A stretch of 9,960 nucleotides of DNA from NCBI GenBank assembly GCA_003235605.1, contig QJVU01000151.1, positions 1-9,960 on the forward strand, in the 5' to 3' direction. Under the pieces are notes generated by a model. That model was not told the DNA's origin and did not search any database. It worked only from the letters and a program-made list of their open reading frames with translations. The translations under genes and the position numbers were made by a program. Each line of letters opens with the position of its first letter. Within the stretch, counting starts at the first letter, position 1. The stretch is from Planctomycetota bacterium. Its GTDB lineage: Bacteria; Planctomycetota; UBA1135; UBA2386. Below are positions 1 to 6,580 of this stretch, in pieces.

Positions 1-789
1 AGGGGCAAGGATGCCAGCATCCTCGAGCGCTACAAGGAACCGGCCTGCAGCAATCCCGTCGTGCGGTTCATAGACGCCGCGGGCGCGGATGTGATCGAGC
101 GGACGGGCGGTGTCTGGTCCCTGCACGGCATCGCGACCCGCATGGGCAAGGCGCTGGCGCACTCGCATGGCAGCAAGCGCGAGTGCGAGGTTGCGCCGTA
201 CTTGCAGCTACTTGCTGCCGAGAGCAGGAAGGCGGGAAAGAAGCGAGCCACCTTCGCCATGCATTGCTTCTGGGAAGGCGAGGGACACCTGGGGGCTTTG
301 CCGGGCGTCACCGCCACTCGTGCGGGATGGCTGGACGGCAAGGAGGTTGTGGAGGTCTGGTACGACGAGGATCGGGTCAGCTACGAGGAACTGGTGCAGA
401 CCGCCAGGAAGCTGAAATGTGCCTCGACCGTGTTTGCCCACGGTGAGGGACAGCTCGAAGCTGCGAGGAAACTGGTCGGCAAGGATGCGGTGCTGACAGA
501 GCGGTTTGCCAAGGATGCCAGGCGCAGCGACCGACTCTACCACCTGCGAAAGTCACCATGGAACGCCGTGCCGGCGATGCCCATTCAGAGGATGCGGATG
601 AACTCGGCGCTGGCAAGAGGGCAGGACCCGCTCCGGTTCCTGTCTCCAAGACAGCAGGAGGTGGCGAGGCTGGTCCAGACGGCGGGCGCAACGAGGCTTG
701 CGGGGACCGAGCCGCCGGATGATCCGTACGCGTTGGGAGACTACGAGGCAACGCTCCGCAAGCTGATTGCCGGAGCTCGGCCCAAGTGA
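1..789 (+). CDS. Thioredoxin-like / shortened MsrA-like fusion protein (5' end outside window)
   Basis: The frame is open from base 1 to the TGA at 787-789, giving 262 visible residues, so the true start lies upstream and the GTG at 61 is probably internal. Visible residues 11-50 look like the end of a thioredoxin fold: a proline-containing strand 'NPVVRFID', then a helix. Residues 80-135 resemble peptide methionine sulfoxide reductase A. They have 'HCFW' in place of the usual GCFWG (Cys89, codon 265-267), then 'LPGVTATRAGW', then 'EVVEVWYDE' and 'VSYEEL'. Glu115 aligns with the catalytic Glu of MsrA. The roughly 20-25 residue loop normally between the GY and EVV motifs is almost absent, and the HDPT, NRQG and QYRS-type blocks are not seen. 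The tail, about 170-262, has 'LSPRQQEVARL' and is not assigned. A redox role is likely, but true MsrA activity is doubtful. From memory, it resembles thioredoxin-like proteins, some with selenocysteine, in delta-proteobacteria and planctomycetes; that match is unchecked. Confidence 0.72.
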   Translation, partial: RGKDASILERYKEPACSNPVVRFIDAAGADVIERTGGVWSLHGIATRMGKALAHSHGSKRECEVAPYLQLLAAESRKAGKKRATFAMHCFWEGEGHLGALPGVTATRAGWLDGKEVVEVWYDEDRVSYEELVQTARKLKCASTVFAHGEGQLEAARKLVGKDAVLTERFAKDARRSDRLYHLRKSPWNAVPAMPIQRMRMNSALARGQDPLRFLSPRQQEVARLVQTAGATRLAGTEPPDDPYALGDYEATLRKLIAGARPK

Positions 790-790
790 T

Positions 791-809
791 GCCGCGCGCC
801 GGCCGCGGC
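791..809. terminator. GC-rich hairpin between convergent genes
   Basis: GCCGCG (791-796) pairs with CGCGGC (804-809) around a 7-base loop. It sits in the 49-base gap between the convergent stop codons at 789 and 839. There is no T-tract on either strand, so this is not a classical intrinsic terminator. Its place between two converging genes makes a shared bidirectional stop plausible. Confidence 0.35.
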
Positions 810-838
810 GGTCTGGAGCCCCGGCTTGGCAGAACGCT

Positions 839-1873
839 CTACTTGAACTGCTCGGGTGCGAACTTCCTCAGTTCCTTGTCCCTGAAAGCCAGATCCACGT
901 CCGCGTTGGCGACACGCTCCGTCACCGCCTTCAGGCTCGCCATGTCCCCTGTGTACGGCACGAGGATGTGGCTGGCGCGGATACGGTCCTTGTCTGCCGT
1001 AGCACCCTTCTTGGCGCCACGGACGCGCAAGATGTGGAAGCCCTGCGTGCCGCGCACCACTCCGGATACCTCACCAAGCTTCATGGTGAAGAGCACCTGG
1101 GCGCAGAGCTTGTCAGGATACTGGCGCGTGACGTAGCCGAGATCGCCCCCCTTTGCTGCAGTTGCCTCGTCTTGGGAGTGTTCCTTTGCCAGGGCGTCGA
1201 AGCTGGTGCCTGCCTCGAGCTGGCTGCGGATCTTCTTGGTCGCCTCCAGTGCCTTGGCCACGTTCTCCTTGCCGGCGGCTTCCGCGGCCTTGGCCTTGAC
1301 GAGGGTCAGGATCGTCTCGGCCTTGATGGCTGCGGCTGTCTGGGGCCGCGGGTAGCTGCGGAGATAGTTGTAGAGGGAATCGAACTCCTTCTGCGTGACC
1401 GGCAGGGAGTCCACGGTGAACACCACCTCTTCGTCCAGTTGTGCCTTCTCGGCATCGCCCAACAGGCGTGCATGTTTCGGCTTGGGCATCGCCGGACCGA
1501 GAGCCACCACGTTGTCGCCACGCACGTTCCGCCGCTTGAGGTGCTCCAACAGGCGGGGGACCAGACCACCACTGTTCTCGATGTTCGCCAGGCGCTGTTT
1601 CTCGGCCGTCACCTTGTCCAGTGTGACCCGCAGGCTTTCCAGGCGCTCTTGAGGCGTCATCTCCCGCGGCGGGGGAGCCTCCGTCGCCGCCTTCTCCGTG
1701 GGCTGGCTTGCTGGCTGTGCGGGCGGATGGCTGGCCTCTTTCACCACCGGCTTGCTCGCGGGGTCCTGGGCCCCCAGGCTGCTGCCGAGGCACAGGACCA
1801 GCCCGGTCGCCGCGAACGCGGAAGGAAGGTTGCTCAAGAAACGGGTGATCGAGGCTGGGCGGGCAACGCTCAT
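839..1873 (-). CDS. Exported PpiC/SurA-like peptidyl-prolyl cis-trans isomerase
   Basis: The 344-residue product probably acts as a folding chaperone or prolyl isomerase outside the cytoplasm. Residues 1-36 form a signal peptide: basic start, hydrophobic 'AFAATGLVLCLG', then 'SSLGAQ'. A Pro/Ala/Thr-rich linker follows, then a helical, coiled-coil-like segment (about 75-100). Next comes a SurA-N-like stretch (149-200, 'VVFTVDSLPVTQKEFD'). The parvulin signature spans about 205-286: 'LEAGTSFDALAKEHS', 'GGDLGYV', 'MKLGEVSGVV', 'GFHILRV'. The usual first strand (SHILV) is missing before this block and appears after it, at 301-305, with only about 40 residues left. I chose the ATG at 1873 because it gives an export signal and starts after the upstream gene's stop. 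The longer reading to 2029 would overlap that gene. No good ribosome binding site is visible. It is the last gene of the envelope unit, 97 bases after the hydrolase gene. Confidence 0.85.
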   Translation of the reverse strand: MSVARPASITRFLSNLPSAFAATGLVLCLGSSLGAQDPASKPVVKEASHPPAQPASQPTEKAATEAPPPREMTPQERLESLRVTLDKVTAEKQRLANIENSGGLVPRLLEHLKRRNVRGDNVVALGPAMPKPKHARLLGDAEKAQLDEEVVFTVDSLPVTQKEFDSLYNYLRSYPRPQTAAAIKAETILTLVKAKAAEAAGKENVAKALEATKKIRSQLEAGTSFDALAKEHSQDEATAAKGGDLGYVTRQYPDKLCAQVLFTMKLGEVSGVVRGTQGFHILRVRGAKKGATADKDRIRASHILVPYTGDMASLKAVTERVANADVDLAFRDKELRKFAPEQFK

Positions 1874-1970
1874 GATCTGTCGGGTAAGGGTAGTCGTGGG
1901 AGGGTCAAAAAGTGGCCGAGATGAGACCTGCCCCACGGCTGTGGTGCAAGCCCCAGGTGGGTTCTCGCGG

Positions 1971-3071
1971 CTAGTGAGTGCCGTCGCGGCTCGTTTGGGA
2001 CAGGTCGGCGGTTGGTTGTTTGGCAACATGGGCGGGGGCGGTGCTGGGTGGCTGGGCAGCCAGGCGTGCCTGAAGGAAGCGGTCCGCGCTGTTCAGGATC
2101 CGGCCGACCCCCAACGCCGCCGTGTAGTGCGACAGGGGCATGACCAGACGTTGTGGCCGCCCCAAGGACTCCCAGAGCAGGTCCTGATTGTGCATGGGCA
2201 CCACCTCGTCCATGCTGGTGGCTACCAGGAAGACCTTGTCGCTGGCCACGTGGGGGCCGAACCGCAGCGGCTCGGTGAGCATCTCCAACTGGACCTCGCG
2301 CGCGAGCTGGGCGGGGCCGAGCCCGTCCTCCCGCTGCCGCCACTTTCGCCAGTTGACGATCCGTTCTTCCGTCGAGTGCTGAATGATGTCTGCCAGGTCG
2401 CCCCCGGCGAGGCAGAGGACGCCGGCGTCCAGGTCCGGCTCGAGGGCCATGAGCACGCTGCCGACCATGCCGCCCATGGAGACTCCGAAAACCGCTTGCT
2501 GCCGACCCAACAGCCCCGCTTGCTGGCGGCTCCAGGTCAGCACCATGCGGTTGTGCAAGAGCGTGCGGCGGAACAGCAGTTCCAAGTCCACGGCCCGCTG
2601 CCCGTGGGTCATCGCGCGGCCGGCTCGCTGCGTCCAGGCCACGGCGTAGCCGCGCTCGCTGAGCGCCCCCGCCAGGAACCACATCAGGTTCTTGCCGCCG
2701 GCCAGGATGGGCACGCACAGCACGAGGGGCGGCTTGCTGCCGTCTTCCCGCACAATTGCGGGGAGCATCAAGTGGAAGTCACAGCGTTCGCTGCCGCAGG
2801 TCAGGCTGCCGCGGAAGGTGCGCCCCTTCTGATCCACGGGGACGAGGTAGTCCTCGCGCACCGGTCCCGGAAGCGCGTAGCGAGCCTGGATCTCCTTGCC
2901 AAGGGGCAATGGGGCGCGGGTCGTCTTCGGCGCCGGGTGTGTGACGCAGGCTGCTGGCAGCACCAGAAGGGTCGAGAGGACGAGAACAGCCCCGAGCCCG
3001 TGGTGTCTCCGGATCCGGCCTGACAGGTCGAGCGACCGCCTGGGGCGCGATTCAAAACATGTGCTCAACAT
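1971..3071 (-). CDS. Lipoprotein alpha/beta-hydrolase
   Basis: The 366-residue product is a predicted lipid-anchored serine hydrolase with unknown substrate. The N-terminus is basic, then hydrophobic (27-40), and ends in the lipobox 'LPAAC' with Cys42 as the lipidation site. The fold is recognised from a strand 'PPLVLCVPILAGG' (114-126), which probably leads to the oxyanion region, and the nucleophile elbow 'GVSMGG' (Ser198). The acid candidate is Asp288 in 'ATSMDEVVP' and the base candidate is His315 in 'SHYTA', in the standard order and spacing. A low-complexity Pro/Ala/Gln tail (about 340-366) may be a disordered extension. The ATG at 3071 lies within the end of the preceding gene, a 20-base overlap, and has no clear ribosome binding site, so translation may be coupled. 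I recognise the superfamily but not the subfamily; esterase, lipase or peptidase activity are all possible. Confidence 0.83.
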   Translation of the reverse strand: MLSTCFESRPRRSLDLSGRIRRHHGLGAVLVLSTLLVLPAACVTHPAPKTTRAPLPLGKEIQARYALPGPVREDYLVPVDQKGRTFRGSLTCGSERCDFHLMLPAIVREDGSKPPLVLCVPILAGGKNLMWFLAGALSERGYAVAWTQRAGRAMTHGQRAVDLELLFRRTLLHNRMVLTWSRQQAGLLGRQQAVFGVSMGGMVGSVLMALEPDLDAGVLCLAGGDLADIIQHSTEERIVNWRKWRQREDGLGPAQLAREVQLEMLTEPLRFGPHVASDKVFLVATSMDEVVPMHNQDLLWESLGRPQRLVMPLSHYTAALGVGRILNSADRFLQARLAAQPPSTAPAHVAKQPTADLSQTSRDGTH

Positions 3072-4161
3072 AGAATGCGATGGCTTGCGAGCGATCCTCC
3101 TCGGGTGGCGTCCCGAGATAGGTCTGTGGACCCGTCAACACCGTCATGTCGTTGCCGGCCGCCAGGTTGATGGTTGTCTGTGGGCTGACCTCGAACATCA
3201 GCGTGCCCAGCACCTTCACGTCTTGATCGCCGTAGGCGTAGCTGGATCTCAGCTTGAGCCGCAGTTGGTCGGTCAGGTTCTTGCTGTACTGCACCCTGGC
3301 GTTGTCCGGGCCGCTGCCGATCTTCCAGCCGCTGTGCAGGTAGTAGACCTCGATCGGATCTGCCGCATCGCTGCCTTTACCGAGATGCATCGAGAACCGG
3401 CCACGGTGGGTCTTGTTGTGCTGTTCCTGGTAGGCGCCGCTCAATGGAATGTGCACCGCCTTGAACTCGTCCAGCGCCTGCTCCACGTCGCTGACCAACG
3501 ACAGCTCCTTGAGGGCACGGCGCGCTGGGCGGCGCAGCAGACGGGTACCGTAGCGCTTCATGCGCGGTAGTTGATCCTCGTAGTCGCGGTGGTCCACGTA
3601 GGTTGTCGGGACGTCCGGAGACTGGAGTCCGAACTGGCCGGTCTGGACCGAGCTGCCGAGGGTGCGCTCCACGTGGCGGCGGTCGTCGCCAAGCACCTCC
3701 CGGAGAAAGCGCAGCGCGACCCGCTCGCTGGTGTCCTCCACGGCTGCGATCCGCTCCCGGCTCAGGTCGAGGCTGGCCACCAGTTCGGCGCTGTTCGTGG
3801 CCTCCGCAGCTGCGCGACCCGACCGGGGCCGCTCCGGGTCGGGGGTCGGGACCCGGGTGGTTTGGGCCACCCCGAGGAACCCCGCCAGGGGCTCCAGGCT
3901 GTGGGGCAGGCTTGCCTCCTCATCGGGCAGCTGACCCGAGGGGACCAGCGCGTCGCGGCCGGAGAGGACCAGGGAGAGGTCGGAGCCTTCGTCTTCCGGG
4001 GGCAGGTACTCCACGCCAACACGCGCCATGGTAACGGGTGGGGGAGGCGTGGGCATGGTCAAGCCCGGTGCCATGAGGTCGGTGCTGGCGGCGTCTTGGA
4101 TCGTTGTCGGTGTGGCACACCCGGCGGCTAGCAAGAGCCAGACCCCAAACAACTTACGCAC
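3052..4161 (-). CDS. Unrecognised lipoprotein with strand-rich C-terminus
   Basis: I do not recognise this family. The product is 369 residues from GTG 4161, or 370 from TTG 4164. I prefer GTG because an AGAGG ribosome binding site (4173-4169) sits 7 bases before it and only 4 before the TTG. The N-terminus is a short lipoprotein signal, 'KLFGVWLLLAAGC', with Cys15 lipidated. Residues 16-125 are low in complexity and rich in Pro, Ser and Glu, a likely flexible linker. Residues 125-235 look helical and charged. From about 252 to the end, alternating polar and hydrophobic strands occur ('RGRFSMHLG', 'IEVYYLHSGWKI', 'LRLKLRSSYAYG', 'KVLGTLMFEVS', 'TTINLAAG'). The protein ends 'AIAFYVEHMF', a terminal Phe like outer-membrane barrel signals. 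An outer-membrane or periplasmic-face role is inferred. It is first in the envelope unit and overlaps the hydrolase gene by 20 bases. Confidence 0.72.
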   Translation of the reverse strand: MRKLFGVWLLLAAGCATPTTIQDAASTDLMAPGLTMPTPPPPVTMARVGVEYLPPEDEGSDLSLVLSGRDALVPSGQLPDEEASLPHSLEPLAGFLGVAQTTRVPTPDPERPRSGRAAAEATNSAELVASLDLSRERIAAVEDTSERVALRFLREVLGDDRRHVERTLGSSVQTGQFGLQSPDVPTTYVDHRDYEDQLPRMKRYGTRLLRRPARRALKELSLVSDVEQALDEFKAVHIPLSGAYQEQHNKTHRGRFSMHLGKGSDAADPIEVYYLHSGWKIGSGPDNARVQYSKNLTDQLRLKLRSSYAYGDQDVKVLGTLMFEVSPQTTINLAAGNDMTVLTGPQTYLGTPPEEDRSQAIAFYVEHMF

Positions 4162-4168
4162 CAAACGA

Positions 4169-4173
4169 CCTCT
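4169..4173 (-). promoter_or_regulatory. Ribosome binding site deciding the lipoprotein start
   Basis: On the minus strand AGAGG reads from 4173 to 4169. It lies 7 bases from the GTG at 4161 and 4 bases from the in-frame TTG at 4164, so GTG is the likelier start. The two choices differ by one residue. Confidence 0.5.
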
Positions 4174-4351
4174 GGGCTGGGCGCCCGTCCAGAAAGAAAA
4201 AGAGCGAATGTCCCCGGCGGGTCCGGTTCCGTTTTGGGACCACTCCCGAGGGAGGGGTGCGCCACCTGGCCATTCCCGCCCGGCAGTATGGCCGACTTTG
4301 CCACACTGTGAGGCTAGGAATTCGCAAAAGTCTCTAGTTGAGACCTAAGCC

Positions 4352-4360
4352 ATTGTAACA
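4352..4360 (-). promoter_or_regulatory. Candidate extended -10 promoter of the envelope unit
   Basis: On the minus strand the sequence TGTTACAAT is a TGn extended -10 followed by TACAAT, one mismatch from TATAAT. No good -35 box is seen 16-18 bases upstream, which an extended -10 can tolerate. A start near 4345 would give a leader of about 185 bases before the GTG at 4161. The downstream palindrome GTCTC-TAGTT-GAGAC (4330-4344) would lie at the start of the transcript. The gap 4165-4420 has otherwise few recognisable signals. Confidence 0.38.
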
Positions 4361-4396
4361 CAACCAGAAGTGGCGTCTCCCCCCAGAACCAGGACT

Positions 4397-4411
4397 CCCC
4401 TTGCCAAGGGG
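4397..4411 (-). terminator. Hairpin just after the FadJ-like gene
   Basis: CCCCTT (4397-4402) and AAGGGG (4406-4411) form a perfect 6-bp stem with a 3-base loop. It begins 9 bases beyond the TGA at 4421-4423 in the direction of minus-strand transcription. No U-run follows, so termination strength is uncertain. The hairpin could instead protect the 3' end of the mRNA. Confidence 0.42.
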
Positions 4412-4420
4412 TCGCCGGGG

Positions 4421-6580
4421 TCAGCTCACGCGGTCGTCGGCTACAGCCCGCTGGCGAAGGCCCTCGCCAGGTTTAAATCGCGGATCGAGCTCCTCGGCCA
4501 TGCGGGTGAGGGTCCGGACGATGTGCTTCAAGCCCTCGCGGCGAGCGTACTCGCAGATGCCCCCGGTGAACGGGGGAAACCCAATGCCCATCACCATGCC
4601 CAGGTCCAGATCCTCCTCGCTCTCCACCAGGCCTTCCTGCAGGCAGCGGTAGGCCTCGTCCACCATCGGGTAGATGAGACGCTCCACCACCTGGGAGCGG
4701 CTGGCCGGCTTCAATTCCCCCTGCTGCCGGAGTTCCCGGAGCACGGCCCGTCCGGGACCTGGCCTCCGACCGTCGGCATCGTAGAGTCCGCCACCGCTCT
4801 TCTGGCCCAACATTCCCCGGCCGACCATGGCCGCGAACAACGGGCTGGGCTGCATGCGGTCCCGAAAGGCCTCGGACATGACTTCGCTCACCTTCGCGGC
4901 CACGTCGAAGCCGACCTCGTCGAGCAGGCGCGCCGGGCCCATGGGAAGACCGAAGTCCAGCATGACCTTGTCCACGAACTCCGGCTCGGAACCTTCCAGC
5001 ATCAGCCGCGCGGCCTCGTTCAGGTAGGGCGAGAGGCAGCGGTTCACCAAGAAGCCCGGACTGTCCTGGACCACGACGGGGATCTTGCCCAGGCGGGTCG
5101 CCAACCTGCACACGGTGGCGGTGGTGGTGTCTGACGTCTTGGGGCCGCGGACGACCTCGACCAACGGCATCTTCTCCGGCGGGTTGAAGAAGTGCATTCC
5201 CACCACCCGTTCCGGGCAGGGGAGGCCGGCTGCCATCTGCTCCACGGGAAGGGACGACGTGTTCGTGGCAATGACCGCGTTGTCCGGAAGATCATGCTCG
5301 ATCGCCTGGCGAAACAGCTGCTGTTTCACCTCGAGGTTCTCCACCACGGCTTCCAGGACCAGGTCCGTTTGCCTGAGGGATCCCCACTCCTTGGAGACCG
5401 CCAGCCGGTCCTGGACCGCGGTGGCCTCGTGGCGCTCGATGCTGCGGCGGCGAAGACGCTTGTCGAGGTTCTCCTGCAGACGCGCCTTGGCGCGGGCCAG
5501 GGCAACGTCATCGAGGTCGCAAAGGCGGACTCGCACTCCACGGCTAGCCATCTGGCCGGCGATCCCTGCCCCCATCACCCCGCCGCCCACAACCAGGGCG
5601 CTGTTGAGCTCAACGGCGTCTTCGAGCTTGCCGTGGCGCTTGGCCCGTTCCGAGAGAAAGAACACCCGCACGAGCCCCTTGCAGGTCGGGCTCACGATCA
5701 ACCGGCCCAGTGCCTGCGCTTCCTTGCGGAAGCCCTCCGACGCGGGCAGGGCGAAGGCATCGATGCACAGGTCGAGGGCGGTGGGTGGTGCCTCGTAGAA
5801 CCTTGCCGGGCCCGACGTGAGCTTCTTTCCGACGCGCTTACGGATCATCGCGCGGAGCAAGCCGACCCTGCTCATCCAGAAGTCCATGCCTCGGAGTCGC
5901 CGTGCGGGCCCCTTCCGCCTCTGGCCGATCAGCCTGCGCACCTCCTCGTGAGCGCTCTGAAGCAGCTTGGCGCTGGGCACGATTCGGTCCACCAGCCCGA
6001 TGCGAAGCGCCTTCTTGGCCTTCAGGATCTTGCCGGTCAGGATCAGGTCGAGGGCCTTGGGCAGGCCCAGCAGGCGGGGAAGGCGTTGGGTGCCGCCGAA
6101 TCCCGGCACGATGCCCAGCTTGACTTCCGGGAGACCCAGAACCGTGGACGGGCTGTCGGACGCGATGCGCACATCGAAGCAAAGCGCCATCTCCAGGGCG
6201 CCGCCCAGGCAGGGTCCCTCGATGGCCCCGACCACCGGAACCCGCAGCTTCTGGAACATCTCGAACAGCGTGCGCCCCTTGTTGGCGCAGCGTTCTCCTT
6301 CGCCTTGATCCTCGATGGCCTGGATCAGCTGGATGTCCGCACCCGCGGCGAACATCCGGGGCCCGGGGCCGGTCACGATCACGCCGCGCAGCTGGCGGTC
6401 CTCTTCGAGACGCAGGAGCAGCTCCTTGAGCGAGTCCAGGCGGCGTTCCGTGAAAGTGACGATGCTCTCCGACGGGGCGCCAAGGTGAAGGACTGCGACG
6501 TCATCCTGGCGGCTGCCGAGGTGAACGACGCCTTCTTCCGAGACCTTGTTGACGGTCTTGTGCTTGGTCACGGTGCTCAT
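4421..6580 (-). CDS. fadJ: Bifunctional enoyl-CoA hydratase / 3-hydroxyacyl-CoA dehydrogenase (FadJ/FadB-like)
   Basis: The 719-residue length matches the fused beta-oxidation alpha subunit. It hydrates trans-2-enoyl-CoA and oxidises the resulting 3-hydroxyacyl-CoA with NAD in the cytoplasm. The hydratase half (about 30-210) has the oxyanion segment 'FAAGADI' (77-83) and both catalytic glutamates, Glu130 in 'GGALEMAL' and Glu152 in 'LPEVKLGIVPG'. The dehydrogenase half (about 328-620) has the dinucleotide-binding 'GGGVMGAGIA', 'ATNTSSLP', and catalytic His463 in 'GMHFFNPPEKMPLVEVV' with Glu414 as its likely partner. The C-terminal domain (635-719) includes 'GIGFPPFTGGICEYA', typical of this family. 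All key residues are present, so it should be active. The ATG at 6580 has a strong GGAGG site 4 bases upstream and overlaps the thiolase stop as ATGA. FadJ rather than FadB is a judgement from the FadI-like partner; the symbol is provisional. Confidence 0.94.
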   Translation of the reverse strand: MSTVTKHKTVNKVSEEGVVHLGSRQDDVAVLHLGAPSESIVTFTERRLDSLKELLLRLEEDRQLRGVIVTGPGPRMFAAGADIQLIQAIEDQGEGERCANKGRTLFEMFQKLRVPVVGAIEGPCLGGALEMALCFDVRIASDSPSTVLGLPEVKLGIVPGFGGTQRLPRLLGLPKALDLILTGKILKAKKALRIGLVDRIVPSAKLLQSAHEEVRRLIGQRRKGPARRLRGMDFWMSRVGLLRAMIRKRVGKKLTSGPARFYEAPPTALDLCIDAFALPASEGFRKEAQALGRLIVSPTCKGLVRVFFLSERAKRHGKLEDAVELNSALVVGGGVMGAGIAGQMASRGVRVRLCDLDDVALARAKARLQENLDKRLRRRSIERHEATAVQDRLAVSKEWGSLRQTDLVLEAVVENLEVKQQLFRQAIEHDLPDNAVIATNTSSLPVEQMAAGLPCPERVVGMHFFNPPEKMPLVEVVRGPKTSDTTTATVCRLATRLGKIPVVVQDSPGFLVNRCLSPYLNEAARLMLEGSEPEFVDKVMLDFGLPMGPARLLDEVGFDVAAKVSEVMSEAFRDRMQPSPLFAAMVGRGMLGQKSGGGLYDADGRRPGPGRAVLRELRQQGELKPASRSQVVERLIYPMVDEAYRCLQEGLVESEEDLDLGMVMGIGFPPFTGGICEYARREGLKHIVRTLTRMAEELDPRFKPGEGLRQRAVADDRVS

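Noticed and set aside
767..1924. Long + strand open frame (385 codons) opposite the PPIase gene
   Set aside because: It is antisense to a gene with a clear signal peptide and parvulin motifs. Its translation is low-quality, Cys/Arg/His-rich and matches no domain; GC-rich DNA often leaves such frames open.
1874..2029. Longer start for the PPIase at 2029
   Set aside because: It would overlap the end of the hydrolase gene and place the signal peptide about 50 residues inside the protein.
1698..3023. Long + strand open frame (441 codons) opposite the hydrolase gene
   Set aside because: It is a mirror of the hydrolase coding strand, whose catalytic triad and lipobox are intact. No recognisable motif or ribosome binding site supports the antisense frame.
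4243..4254. CTCCC/GGGAG hairpin in the spacer before the lipoprotein gene
   Set aside because: The loop is only two bases and the stem is five; too weak to call a terminator or riboswitch.
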